Source: Bryobacterales bacterium (GTDB taxonomy: Bacteria; Acidobacteriota; Terriglobia; Bryobacterales; Bryobacteraceae). From it: a stretch of DNA of 64,000 bases. Below the pieces are notes generated by a model that saw only the letters and a program-made list of their open reading frames with translations, searched no databases and was not told where the DNA came from. Every line of letters starts with the position of its first letter. Position 1 is the stretch's first letter. Made by a program: the position numbers and the translations under genes. The stretch lies in NCBI GenBank assembly GCA_026129915.1, contig JAHCHD010000003.1, positions 1 through 64,000 on the forward strand, given 5' to 3'. Shown here in pieces: positions 1-8,761 of the stretch.

Positions 1-1
1 G

Positions 2-547
2 GATGGAGACATCCGACGCCGTTATGTTGGTAACTTTTCGTACCTCATCCCCACGGGTTCCCTGGGCAACAACCCAGTCCTGAAGGCGCTCTTTGGCGGC
101 TGGACGGTGCAGGGCATTACGCAATGGCGATCCGGCCTGCCGGTGAACGTCACGGCAGGCACTCAACTCGTCTTAAATGGCCGTGTGGACGGGCAACGTC
201 CGGACTACGTAAGCGGAACCGACCCTTACAATCGGAACTCGAGTGCGCTCACATGGCTGAACCGCAATGCGTTCGACAACTCGGGGCCCATCTCGGCTCG
301 CCGTTTCGGCTCGGTTGGCTACAATGCGATGCGTGGCCCGTCCGGGCTCTCCTTTGACTCTTCGATGCACAAGCAGTTTGAGGTAAGCGAAGGCCACCGC
401 CTTACCTTCCGCTTCGAGATGTTCAACGCCCTGAATCACAAGATCCTGGGAAATCCAGTCGCGAACTTGAACAACCCGAACTTCGGATTGATTACCGGTG
501 CATCCGGCGGACGAAACATTCAGCTTGCGCTGAAGTACAACTTCTAG
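2..547 (+). CDS. TonB-dependent receptor, C-terminal end (partial)
   Basis: The reading frame is open from the window edge, so only the last 181 residues are present. The fragment has alternating polar/hydrophobic beta-strand texture, the segment WTVQGITQWRSGLPVNV, and a terminal strand ending in an aromatic residue (ALKYNF), which is how outer-membrane barrels of the Oar/carboxypeptidase-regulatory TonB receptor class end. In such receptors the missing N-terminus would carry the signal peptide, regulatory-like domain and plug. It ends 14 bases before a sulfatase gene on the same strand, so it is probably the uptake porin of the glycan locus that follows. Substrate cannot be read from the fragment. 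Barrel identity is fairly sure, specificity unknown. Confidence 0.75.
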   Translation, partial: DGDIRRRYVGNFSYLIPTGSLGNNPVLKALFGGWTVQGITQWRSGLPVNVTAGTQLVLNGRVDGQRPDYVSGTDPYNRNSSALTWLNRNAFDNSGPISARRFGSVGYNAMRGPSGLSFDSSMHKQFEVSEGHRLTFRFEMFNALNHKILGNPVANLNNPNFGLITGASGGRNIQLALKYNF

Positions 548-561
548 GAGCCACTGGAGCA

Positions 562-2043
562 ATGAACCGGCGGACCTGGTTAGGGTTGATGGGGACGGCG
601 GCAATCGCCGCCGCCGCCCCGTCACGCCCATCCCCGCCGCGACCGAACGTTCTGATGCTGATCGCCGACGACTTGAATACATGGACCGGCCTGCAGCATG
701 AGGAATCACGCGGCCTTTCCCCGGAGGTGATTCGTCTCGGCGAGCGCGGACTCGTATTTCAGAACGCATTCTGCGCCTCGCCCCTCTGTAATCCCTCAAG
801 GACGGCGACACTTACCGGCGTTGCCCCTTGGAGGAGCGGCGTTTACGATAACGCCCACTGGTGGCGGCCAGCGATGCCGGACGCGATCACGATGCCAGCG
901 TACTGGCGTCGCCACGGTTATCGTGCGGCCGGGGTAGGCAAAGTCTTTCACCATACCGCGGGCTTTAACCCGCCCAGTGAATGGGATGAGTTTCACACAT
1001 TTCGTTTCGACGATCCCTGGGACCGGCCAGGCGGGAGTTACCCGGAAATCCCCGCAACGCCCGCGCCGCCGTATGTGCCCTTGAATGGCCTGTCTCCGCT
1101 GAAGCACGAGTTCGACTGGGGCAGCCTGCCGAAACCGGAGCACGAGTACGGGGACTCCCGATCCGTCGCCTGGGCGGAGGACTATCTGTCTCGCGAACAG
1201 TCGCAACCCTTCTTCCTGGCGTTGGGGCTATTCCGTCCCCACCTGCCCTGGTACTCCCCCCCTGAGTACTTCCGGATGGCCGCGGCCGCAAAGTACCTGC
1301 CACCAGCCGCCGTGGAAGATCTCGACGACCTCCCTGCCGAAGGCAGGCGGATGGCTGCCGCTGGCGCATCCGACTTCGAGCGCAGCCGGGATGCGGGCAA
1401 GTTGCAAGATGCCGTTGATGCCTATCGTGCTTCCATCCGGTATGCTGACGCTCTGTTCGGCAGGGTTCTGGCTGCGCTGGAATCGGGCCCACACGCTGAA
1501 GACACCATCGTGGTGCTCTGGTCGGACAATGGATTCCATTTGGGCGAGAAACAGCGCTTTCACAAGTCCACCCTATGGGAGCGTGCCTGCCGCGTGCCGC
1601 TGGTGGTTGCCGCGCCGTGGCTGAAACCGGGCATCGTAGATTGCCCAGTAAGCCTGCTGGATCTCTATCCCACCCTCACCACGCTATGTGGCCTTCCCAA
1701 GCCCCCGGCGATGGACGGGCAAGACCTTGGCCCGCTGATAGCCAACCCGAAGCAGAGGACGCGCCGTCTGGTTCTCACCGGTTTCCGGCCCGGAAACTAC
1801 GCTGTCTCCGACGGCACATGGCGCTATCTCCGCTACCACGACGGGGGTGAGGAGCTCTATCGGCTAACCGACGACTCCAACGAGTGGAATAACCTTGCCA
1901 GCGACCCGAGATACCGTGGCCGGATCCGCGCAATGGCACGCGCCCTTCCGCGCCACGAAGCGCAACCTGCGCCCGACAAGAGCGCCTATCGCTTTCATCC
2001 CGCAACCTACCAATGGCAGAGAACGGATGCTCTCCCTGAGTAA
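562..2043 (+). CDS. Tat-exported sulfatase (iduronate-2-sulfatase-like)
   Basis: A 493-residue type I sulfatase, predicted to hydrolyse sulfate esters on a glycan outside the cytoplasm. The N-terminus has a twin-arginine signal (NRRTWLG followed by an Ala-rich core). The first metal-binding aspartates are in IADDLN near residues 35-39. The formylglycine motif CNPSR has its modifiable Cys at about residue 76, and a second active-site block SDNGFHLGE with a following Lys lies near 320. The order ADDLNTW...CNPSRT...KVFH resembles the iduronate-2-sulfatase/choline-sulfatase branch, but the substrate is not proven. AGGAG and GGAG lie just upstream of the ATG. It sits between the TonB receptor end and a sialidase-like gene, suggesting sulfated glycans are the target. 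A sulfatase-maturating enzyme is not in the window. Confidence 0.9.
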   Translation: MNRRTWLGLMGTAAIAAAAPSRPSPPRPNVLMLIADDLNTWTGLQHEESRGLSPEVIRLGERGLVFQNAFCASPLCNPSRTATLTGVAPWRSGVYDNAHWWRPAMPDAITMPAYWRRHGYRAAGVGKVFHHTAGFNPPSEWDEFHTFRFDDPWDRPGGSYPEIPATPAPPYVPLNGLSPLKHEFDWGSLPKPEHEYGDSRSVAWAEDYLSREQSQPFFLALGLFRPHLPWYSPPEYFRMAAAAKYLPPAAVEDLDDLPAEGRRMAAAGASDFERSRDAGKLQDAVDAYRASIRYADALFGRVLAALESGPHAEDTIVVLWSDNGFHLGEKQRFHKSTLWERACRVPLVVAAPWLKPGIVDCPVSLLDLYPTLTTLCGLPKPPAMDGQDLGPLIANPKQRTRRLVLTGFRPGNYAVSDGTWRYLRYHDGGEELYRLTDDSNEWNNLASDPRYRGRIRAMARALPRHEAQPAPDKSAYRFHPATYQWQRTDALPE

Positions 2044-2077
2044 GCAGAATGGACCCAAGACGGAAAGGCCAGAACCC

Positions 2078-3373
2078 ATGACGACAACTACCAACCCACA
2101 GACCGCCCGGCAGCGAGCCACGAGAAGCTCCCTATGCGCATGGTGGCTCTCCCTTTGCGTTTTCCTGCTTCTGGCAGGCTGCGGCACGGGCACTAGCCCT
2201 CTGACGGAGCCTTCGCGCGTTGACCTCTTCACCGCCAATACGGGGGGCTATGAGCTCTACCGGATTCCGGGAATTGCCGTGACTGCCAATGGAACACTGC
2301 TGGCATACGCCGAAGCCCGCAAGACGGGGCGCGGAGATTGGGGAGCTATCGATGTGATGCTGCGCCGCAGCGAAGACGGCGGGAGCACCTGGAGCGAATC
2401 CAGAATCATCAGCACAGTGAACGTTCCCATATCCAAGAACCCCATGGCTCTGGCTCAAAAGCTGGGAGAGGAAGGCGCTATCACCTACAACAACCCGGTA
2501 GCAATCACCGACCGCAATAGCGGGACTGTGCACTTCCTCTTCTGTGCCGAATACATGCGTGCGTTCTACATGCGCAGCGACGACGACGGAAAGTCCTTCA
2601 CGGAACCCGTTGAGATCACGTCCGCCTTCGATGCCTTCCGCCCGGAGTACGACTGGAAGGTACTGGCTACTGGACCCGGCCACGGAATCCAGATGAAGAA
2701 CGGTAGGTTGATTGTGCCGGTCTGGCTGTCGACGGGAACCGGCGGTCACGCCCATCGCCCATCTGTGGTGTCCACCATCTACAGCGACGACGCCGGCGCC
2801 ACCTGGAAGCGTGGCGAGATTGCAGTTCCTAACAACGACGATACCGTCAACCCGAGCGAGACTGTCGCCGAGCAGCTTGCCGACGGGCGTGTGATGCTGA
2901 ACGTACGCACTGAAAGCAAGAGCCACCGCCGCGTAGTGACCATAAGTGAAGATGGCGCGACAGGCTGGAGTGAACCTCGATACCAGGAAGAACTGCTGGA
3001 ACCCATCTGCTTCGCGTCGCTGGTGCGCCTGAGCGGCGCTGGAGATGGCCGTCCCAACCGCCTCCTATTTGTAAATCCAGACAACCTGAAGAAGGCAGAT
3101 ACCGACGGCGAGCCCGGCAAGAATCGCGACCGCAAGAACCTTACCATCCAACTGAGTGAAGATGACGGTTCCACGTGGACTACGAAGAAGGTGCTGGACT
3201 CCGGGTGGTCAGGATACGCCGACATCAACGTAGGCGCGGATGGCTCCATCTACTGCCTGTACGAGCGCGGCGGCCTTGGCGACAACCACTTCCGCACTGC
3301 ATACCTCACACTCGTTAAGTTCGACCTAGCCTGGCTAACGGACGGCAAGGTGAAACTGGAGAACAAACGTTGA
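2078..3373 (+). CDS. Sialidase-fold (GH33/BNR) lipoprotein
   Basis: A 431-residue six-bladed propeller enzyme of the exo-sialidase type, expected to release terminal 2-ulosonic acids. The frame is open further upstream (to 1895), but the ATG at 2078 is preferred. It has GGAAAGG about 9 bases upstream and gives a clean lipoprotein signal with lipobox LLAGC (Cys 35), while the longer version would overlap the sulfatase. The YRIP arginine motif follows the signal, and Asp-box repeats are visible (SEDGGSTW, SDDDGKSF, SDDAGATW, SEDDGSTW). It overlaps the next sulfatase start by four bases, so translation is probably coupled. It is probably anchored to a membrane facing the periplasm or outside. 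The natural substrate could be sialic acid, Kdn, Kdo or another ulosonic acid. Confidence 0.87.
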   Translation: MTTTTNPQTARQRATRSSLCAWWLSLCVFLLLAGCGTGTSPLTEPSRVDLFTANTGGYELYRIPGIAVTANGTLLAYAEARKTGRGDWGAIDVMLRRSEDGGSTWSESRIISTVNVPISKNPMALAQKLGEEGAITYNNPVAITDRNSGTVHFLFCAEYMRAFYMRSDDDGKSFTEPVEITSAFDAFRPEYDWKVLATGPGHGIQMKNGRLIVPVWLSTGTGGHAHRPSVVSTIYSDDAGATWKRGEIAVPNNDDTVNPSETVAEQLADGRVMLNVRTESKSHRRVVTISEDGATGWSEPRYQEELLEPICFASLVRLSGAGDGRPNRLLFVNPDNLKKADTDGEPGKNRDRKNLTIQLSEDDGSTWTTKKVLDSGWSGYADINVGADGSIYCLYERGGLGDNHFRTAYLTLVKFDLAWLTDGKVKLENKR

Positions 3374-4845
3374 GCAAAGCGCTTAGCACGCGGCGCCAAT
3401 GGCTTGGTGTTGTCGCTGGCACAGCAGCGCTGACAACCGCTGCGCAGTCCTCGCGACGCCCGAACATTGTGGTGATCCTGACTGACGACCAGCGCTGGGA
3501 TGCGATGGGATGCGCCGGCCATCCCTGGTTGAAAACCCCGCATATCGACAAGCTGGCGGCACGCGGGGCTCGCTTCCGCAACGCCTTCGTTACTACGTCG
3601 CTTTGTTCACCAAGCCGGGCCAGCATCCTCACCGGCCAGTACATGCATGCGCATGGCGTTCAGGATAACTTCACGCCCTTGCCCGATGCATTGCCAACCT
3701 TTCCGCGGGAGCTGCAGCAGCAGGGCTACCGGACAGCCTTCCTGGGCAAGTGGCACATGGGGGACAGTCAATTAGCCGGTGACGGGCAGGATAGCGACAA
3801 CCCTCAGCCCGGCTTTCATCACTGGATCAGCTTCAAGGGCCAGGGGGTCTATACAGATCCAGTGCTGAACTACAACGGGGATCGTCGCAAGGCGGAGGGC
3901 TACATCACCGATATCCTCACGCAGGAAGCGGTGGAGTTCATCGGACAACAGAAGCAGGACCAGCCCTTCATGCTCTTTCTGTCGCACAAGGCAGTGCATG
4001 CGGGCTTTGAACCGGCGCCACGACACCGTGAGTTGTATCAGACAGAGCGCGTCCCAGCGCCCGGCACCGCTGCACTTCGCGAGGGAAAGCCGAAGTGGCT
4101 GCTTCGCAAGCGCGACGAATCCCGCCACGGCTTGTCCAACCTCTATGCGGGGCAGTACACGCTGGATTCTCTGTATCGCGACTACATGCGAACGGTTGCT
4201 GCCGTGGACGACAGTGTGGGTGCAGTGGAGGCGGCGTTGCGACGCGGCGGGTTCCTGGATGACACGCTGGTAATCTTTCTGGGCGACAACGGATTCCTGT
4301 TGGGCGAGCAGGGCCTGGTGGATAAGCGCGTGATGCACGAGCCTTCCATCCGCATTCCCATGCTGGCGGCCTGGCCTGGACGCATTCCGGAGGGCGCTGT
4401 ACGAGACGAACTGGTGCTTAACATGGACGTGGCCACAACCGCCATTGCCGCCGCAGGAATCGACGCCTCCCCTACTATGCATGGGCGTTCGCTGCTGGGA
4501 TTGTTCCAGTCACCCTCCGCACCGTGGCGCAAGGAGTTCGTCTACGAGTACTTCTGGGATTGGGAAGCTCCGCATACTGCCGGCGTGATTGGTCTGCGTT
4601 CGGAAACTCACAGCTACATGGAATACCAGGGTATCTGGGACGACAACGAACTCTACGATATTGTGAGAGACCCCGAACAGCAGCGCAATCTGCTGGCCGG
4701 CACACAGGTATCCACCGAAGCGGGAGGCTGGCTGCGCCGCATCCCGGACCCCGCCCTGCAGGGACTTGTGCGCTCAATGCGCGCGAAGATGGTGGAGATC
4801 CTCAATTCCACTGGCGGCCGCCACTTGACGCGCGGTCCCGCCTAG
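3370..4845 (+). CDS. Tat-exported sulfatase
   Basis: A second type I sulfatase, 491 residues, starting with TTG in a TTGA overlap with the sialidase stop. The start is supported by the twin-arginine signal STRRQWLGVVAG immediately after it. Metal-binding aspartates are in LTDDQRWD (about 38-44). The formylglycine motif is CSPSR with Cys at about 79. LGDNGFLLGEQG and the Lys/His that follow supply the rest of the active site. Overall it resembles the large arylsulfatase/N-sulfoglucosamine-type group (TDDQRWDAMGC start) rather than the neighbouring iduronate-2-sulfatase-like enzyme, so the two probably cut different sulfate positions on one glycan. The sandwich of sialidase between two sulfatases is the clearest hint of a sulfated ulosonic-acid-containing polymer. 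Confidence 0.9.
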   Translation: MSKALSTRRQWLGVVAGTAALTTAAQSSRRPNIVVILTDDQRWDAMGCAGHPWLKTPHIDKLAARGARFRNAFVTTSLCSPSRASILTGQYMHAHGVQDNFTPLPDALPTFPRELQQQGYRTAFLGKWHMGDSQLAGDGQDSDNPQPGFHHWISFKGQGVYTDPVLNYNGDRRKAEGYITDILTQEAVEFIGQQKQDQPFMLFLSHKAVHAGFEPAPRHRELYQTERVPAPGTAALREGKPKWLLRKRDESRHGLSNLYAGQYTLDSLYRDYMRTVAAVDDSVGAVEAALRRGGFLDDTLVIFLGDNGFLLGEQGLVDKRVMHEPSIRIPMLAAWPGRIPEGAVRDELVLNMDVATTAIAAAGIDASPTMHGRSLLGLFQSPSAPWRKEFVYEYFWDWEAPHTAGVIGLRSETHSYMEYQGIWDDNELYDIVRDPEQQRNLLAGTQVSTEAGGWLRRIPDPALQGLVRSMRAKMVEILNSTGGRHLTRGPA

Positions 4846-4872
4846 CAAAGGAAGGATATCTATCTCAACGCC

Positions 4873-5550
4873 ATGCGCACACCCCACTCAATCGAATACC
4901 TGAAATCGGTGGACACCCCCACACTCGTGAACGCAATCGAGCTCCTGCGTGTCCGTCCGAACCGCGAGGGATTCACGCCACTGCAAATCCGCTGCCTGTT
5001 TCCAGAGTTCGGCCGCATGTGTGGCTACGCGGTCACCGCCCAGGTGGAGAGCATTTCCCAAACCGAGCCCTTCGACATCAGCGGCTTCGTGGATCTGTAC
5101 CGGCTTGTCGGGGAGGCAAGTCCCAAACCCGCGGTGGTGGTCCTCCAGGAGATTGGTGGTTATGCCGACTACGCCGCCCACTGCGGGGAAGTAATGGCCA
5201 CGTTCTTCACCCGTCTCGGCGCCATCGGGCTTGTAAGCGACTGTGCGGTGCGCGACCTCCCGGAAGTCCGCACCCTCGGCTTCCACTACTTCGCGCGCGG
5301 CAGCGTGGCCAGCCATGGCAACTTCCGGATTGTCCGCAGCGGCCTCCCGGTGCAGGTGCTCGGGATGGAAGTGCGTCCCGGCGACATCTTGCACGGCGAC
5401 GAAAATGGGCTGATTACGGTGCCTGCCGAAGGCCTGGATTTGCTGGCCTCCAAGGTGGATGAGATCCGAGCCCGTGAACGCAAGATCATGGATTTTGTAA
5501 AGTCACCCTCCTTTACTTTGGAGGGCTTTCAGGAAATGGTGGTGGAATAG
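4873..5550 (+). CDS. RraA-like family protein (HMG/CHA aldolase or decarboxylase fold)
   Basis: A 225-residue protein of the RraA/4-hydroxy-4-methyl-2-oxoglutarate aldolase superfamily. Members with the G...RD motif use a divalent metal to cleave or decarboxylate 2-keto acids; classical RraA instead inhibits RNase E. Here GEVMAT (105-110) and SDCAVRD (Arg127-Asp128) correspond to that motif, favouring a metal-dependent lyase over the RNase E regulator. The usual DG before VRD is DC. AGGAAGG lies about 14 bases before the ATG. No export signal is seen, so it is cytoplasmic. It stands two bases before an N-acetylneuraminate-lyase-type gene and inside a sugar-acid locus, so a role in handling 2-keto-acid intermediates such as oxaloacetate is plausible. 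The exact reaction is unknown. Confidence 0.8.
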   Translation: MRTPHSIEYLKSVDTPTLVNAIELLRVRPNREGFTPLQIRCLFPEFGRMCGYAVTAQVESISQTEPFDISGFVDLYRLVGEASPKPAVVVLQEIGGYADYAAHCGEVMATFFTRLGAIGLVSDCAVRDLPEVRTLGFHYFARGSVASHGNFRIVRSGLPVQVLGMEVRPGDILHGDENGLITVPAEGLDLLASKVDEIRARERKIMDFVKSPSFTLEGFQEMVVE

Positions 5551-5552
5551 CG

Positions 5553-6440
5553 ATGATTCGTTTTCAAGGCGTGCTTCCAGCCGCAATCACACCCGTAGAT
5601 GCGGCGGGCAATTTAAACACGGGCAGTTATGAGCGGCTGCTGGTGCGGCTCTATGAACTGGGCTCGCATGGCATGTACGTTTGTGGCCAGACAGGGGAGG
5701 GCCTGCAACTGCCCCTGGCCGTGCGCGAACGCGCTACGGAGGTTGCCGTCGCAAACACGCCCGCCGGGCGTCACGTAGTGGTACATGTGGGCGCACCGAG
5801 CACCGCGGACGCAGTGCGTCTGGCGCGCCACGCCTCAGCGGCCGGCGCGCATGGCGTCAGCAGCCTGCCACCTGGGTCTGCCTACACCTTCCACGAGGTG
5901 AAGCGCTACTATGAAGCCCTTGCCTCCGCTTCTTCCGTGCCAGTGCTGGTCTACTATTTCCCTGAGTTTTCGGCTGCCATCAAGACAGTGGATGAGGTCT
6001 TTGAGCTCTGCGCCATCCCCAACATCGTGGGGCTGAAGTTCACTGACTTTGACCTATACCGTCTCTCGCTCATCCAGCGTGCCGGACACACCATCCTCAA
6101 TGGGCGCGATGAGGTGTTCGCGGCTGGCCTGTTGATGGGCGCGCACGGGGGTATTGGTAGTTTCTACAACCTCACCCCCGAGCTTTTCGTCAGCGTCTAT
6201 AACGATTCTCTGGCGGGCAGATGGACGGAAGCCCGTGCCACACAGGACCGCATCAACGACCTCATCCGCACGGTGCTTGCCTTTCCCATGATGGCTTCCA
6301 TCAAGAAGCTGTTGACCTGGAGCGGCATCGATTGCGGAGACCCAGTGCTGCCCCGGCGCACTCTCACTCGCGAAGAGGAAGGCGGATTGCGGACCGCCGT
6401 CGAGCGCGCTGGCTTTGCCCCCAACGGATTTCTGCGATGA
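5553..6440 (+). CDS. N-acetylneuraminate lyase / DapA-family pyruvate aldolase
   Basis: A 295-residue class I aldolase of the DHDPS/NAL family. The Schiff-base lysine is in GLKF (Lys162) and the catalytic tyrosine in VYYFP (Tyr134). The Tyr-Lys spacing of 28 equals that of the characterised E. coli lyase. The substrate-carboxylate loop reads GQTGE rather than the GSTGE of typical NanA or GTTGE of DHDPS, so specificity may differ. Expected reaction: retro-aldol cleavage of a 3-deoxy-2-ulosonic acid to pyruvate and an aldose. It follows the RraA-like gene by two bases and overlaps the Kelch gene by four (ATGA), placing it in one transcript with the sialidases and transporter. Cytoplasmic. Family is certain, substrate inferred from context. 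Confidence 0.87.
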   Translation: MIRFQGVLPAAITPVDAAGNLNTGSYERLLVRLYELGSHGMYVCGQTGEGLQLPLAVRERATEVAVANTPAGRHVVVHVGAPSTADAVRLARHASAAGAHGVSSLPPGSAYTFHEVKRYYEALASASSVPVLVYYFPEFSAAIKTVDEVFELCAIPNIVGLKFTDFDLYRLSLIQRAGHTILNGRDEVFAAGLLMGAHGGIGSFYNLTPELFVSVYNDSLAGRWTEARATQDRINDLIRTVLAFPMMASIKKLLTWSGIDCGDPVLPRRTLTREEEGGLRTAVERAGFAPNGFLR

Positions 6441-7501
6441 CTTGGGCACCGCGGCGGCGCGATGTCCTGGTGTTAGGAGTTGCCACGATGCTTGCCTCCT
6501 CGTGTACCCCCGTCTCGTCTGGGCGCCTCACACTCGCCTGGGAGCGATTGCCGGACCTGCCCCAGGCGCTCGGCGGGCAGCTCGCCGGGGTGCATCATGG
6601 CGCACTGATGGTGGCGGGCGGCAGTTACTTCATTACTCCTCCGTGGGACGGCGGCGCCAAGCAGTGGGTGGACACCGTCTACGTGCTCACTGATCCGGCA
6701 GCCTCCTGGCAGACCTTCCGGCTGCCTGCTGCCTTTGGCTACGGGGCTTCGGTCAGCTCAGCGCAGGGGCTCTTCCTTATTGGAGGCGGAGACTCCTCGG
6801 AGAACCGAAGGCAAGTATTGCGCCTGCAGTGGAATGGCCGTGTTGTGGAGATCAGCGAATCACCCTCGCTGCCTGTCCCTCTGGCCAACTGTTGCGCTGG
6901 TTTGATCGGCTCGACGATGTATGTCTTCGGTGGACAGGAAGCGCCCACGGCCACATCGGCATCCAGTGCGCTTTTCTCGTTCGACCTCGCCCAGCCTGAA
7001 GGCACATGGCGACCGGAGGCGACGCTGCCGGCGCCTGGACGTATCCTTCCCGCTGTCGCTGTGGTGGGCGGCAAGCTCTATGCTGTCAGCGGCGCCGCGC
7101 TCTCCGCTGGCGATACGGGCCAGCCTGTGCGGCGCTACCTTCAGGACGCCTGGTGCTTCCACCCGCGCGGCGGCTGGGAGGAGATTCCAGCGCCTCCACG
7201 GATTGCCGTGGCCTCGCCCGCTTGGGGCAGCGGCAATCACCTTCTGGTTTTCGGTGGCGACGATGGCCGCTTCGCCGCGCAGCCTGACCTTCGCGATCAA
7301 CACCCCGGCTTCCCAAGAGAAGTACTGAGCCTCAACACCAGCACCGGCATCTGGGCTGCGCTGCCCGCCATGCCCGCGGGGCTTGTTACCACCACAGCCA
7401 CTGAGTGGAACGGCCGCATCGTGATTCCCGGCGGGGAGGACCGCCCTGCTCATCGATCCGCCGAAGTGCATGCCTGCCTGCCCATGGGGGCCCCAGCATG
7501 A
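6437..7501 (+). CDS. Exported Kelch-repeat protein, NanM-like mutarotase
   Basis: A 354-residue Kelch beta-propeller. The start at 6437 (ATGA overlap with the aldolase) is preferred over the open frame upstream, because it gives an export signal: RRR followed by a hydrophobic core and LASSC. This could be a Tat signal or an imperfect lipobox. Repeats carry the usual double-glycine signatures (GGGDSSE, VFGGQE, VVGGKLYAVSG, VFGGDDG, IPGGED). Proteins of this fold beside sialic-acid genes are N-acetylneuraminate epimerases (NanM), which convert alpha- to beta-anomers after sialidase release. That role fits between a lyase and a transporter here. A purely structural or other sugar-binding function cannot be excluded from sequence. 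It overlaps the transporter start by four bases. Confidence 0.75.
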   Translation: MTWAPRRRDVLVLGVATMLASSCTPVSSGRLTLAWERLPDLPQALGGQLAGVHHGALMVAGGSYFITPPWDGGAKQWVDTVYVLTDPAASWQTFRLPAAFGYGASVSSAQGLFLIGGGDSSENRRQVLRLQWNGRVVEISESPSLPVPLANCCAGLIGSTMYVFGGQEAPTATSASSALFSFDLAQPEGTWRPEATLPAPGRILPAVAVVGGKLYAVSGAALSAGDTGQPVRRYLQDAWCFHPRGGWEEIPAPPRIAVASPAWGSGNHLLVFGGDDGRFAAQPDLRDQHPGFPREVLSLNTSTGIWAALPAMPAGLVTTTATEWNGRIVIPGGEDRPAHRSAEVHACLPMGAPA

Positions 7502-8736
7502 GTTCCCCGCCTGCGCGTCCACAATCTTTGCTGAACCCGTGGCTGCTAGTAGCGCTGTTATGGGTGGTGGGCCTGCTGAACTACCTCGACCGGCAGGTGG
7601 TGTTCTCCTTGTTCCCGCTGTTGCAGGAGGAGTTCTCGGCCTCAGGCCTGGAATTGGGCCTCATCAGTACGGTGTTCCTGTGGGTTTACGGACTGGTGAG
7701 CCCATTCGCCGGCTACCTCGCGGACCGCTTCGGACGCCTTCGCGTGATCCTCATCAGCCTTGCTGTCTGGAGCGTAGCAACGTGGGTCACCGGGCATGTG
7801 AGTTCCATTCCGGAGATGCTTTGGGCACGCGCCGTCATGGGCATTAGCGAGGCCTGCTACATTCCGGCCGCACTCGCGCTGATTGTCGAAGTGCACTCTG
7901 AGCGCTCGCGCTCCCTTGCAGTAGGGCTGCACCAAAGCGGACTTTACACAGGCATGATCCTTGGAGGCGTATGGGGCGGCTGGATGGGCGACAATTACGG
8001 GTGGCGTCCTGTGTTCACCATCCTGGGCGCGATCGGGTTATCGTATCTGCTGGTGCTCTGGCTGGTGCTGCGCCGCCGGGTGCCGCGGACCGAGGGAGAC
8101 GCTGAACGCCCTCGCCTGTTGCATTCCCTCGAATCGCTTGCCGCCACACCCGGCTTTATCAGCTTGACCATGGTATTCGCCGGTCTTTCTGTTGCCAACT
8201 GGCTGGTGTATACCTGGCTGCCCACCTTCCTGTTTGAACGCTTCAACCTGAACCTTACCGAAGCCGGATTCACCGCCACCTTCTACGTGCAGATCGCCAG
8301 CTACACCGGCATCCTGCTGGGCGGTCTGCTGGCCGACCGCTGGGCCGTTCGCAACTCAAAAGGCCGCATCTACACACAGGCGATTGGGTTGCTGGCAGCT
8401 GCACCATTCCTCTTCCTGGTGGGGCTCACCAGCTTGTATCCCTTGCTTGTGGCTGCCCTGATCGTCTTTGGCCTTGGCCGAGGACTTTACGATTGTAATG
8501 CGATGCCCGTCCTCAGCCAGATTGCACCGCCACACCTGCGCGCTACCGGCTACGGTATCTTCAACCTTGCTGGCTGTCTGGTGGGCGGTGTTACCGCGGC
8601 CTTCGCGGGATTCTTTAAGCAAGCCATCGGATTGTCCGCGGCATTTCAGCTTGCCGCGGTCGTCGCTCTGCTCTGCGGCTTGCTGTTGCTTCGCGTAAAC
8701 CCGCCAAGGCAAGAGAGTGATGCGCCGAAGGCCTGA
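7498..8736 (+). CDS. MFS transporter, anion:cation-symporter type (sugar acid uptake)
   Basis: A 412-residue, roughly 12-helix major-facilitator permease. The start is the ATG in an ATGA overlap with the Kelch gene; longer openings upstream lie inside that gene. The first helix carries LNYLDRQ, the signature of the ACS family (hexuronate, sialic acid and related organic anions). The loop 2-3 motif reads GYLADRFGRLR. By position between a NanM-like protein and two aldolases, it most likely imports the freed ulosonic acid across the inner membrane. The specific anion is inferred, not shown. It is followed after 25 bases by the HpcH/HpaI aldolase gene. Confidence 0.85.
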   Translation: MSSPPARPQSLLNPWLLVALLWVVGLLNYLDRQVVFSLFPLLQEEFSASGLELGLISTVFLWVYGLVSPFAGYLADRFGRLRVILISLAVWSVATWVTGHVSSIPEMLWARAVMGISEACYIPAALALIVEVHSERSRSLAVGLHQSGLYTGMILGGVWGGWMGDNYGWRPVFTILGAIGLSYLLVLWLVLRRRVPRTEGDAERPRLLHSLESLAATPGFISLTMVFAGLSVANWLVYTWLPTFLFERFNLNLTEAGFTATFYVQIASYTGILLGGLLADRWAVRNSKGRIYTQAIGLLAAAPFLFLVGLTSLYPLLVAALIVFGLGRGLYDCNAMPVLSQIAPPHLRATGYGIFNLAGCLVGGVTAAFAGFFKQAIGLSAAFQLAAVVALLCGLLLLRVNPPRQESDAPKA

Positions 8737-8761
8737 CAGCATCAAGCAACAGAGGATAACG

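Noticed and set aside
1895-2077. N-terminal extension of the sialidase-fold protein upstream of 2078
   Set aside because: It would overlap the sulfatase gene by about 150 bases, lacks a ribosome site, and hides the lipoprotein signal that the ATG at 2078 exposes.
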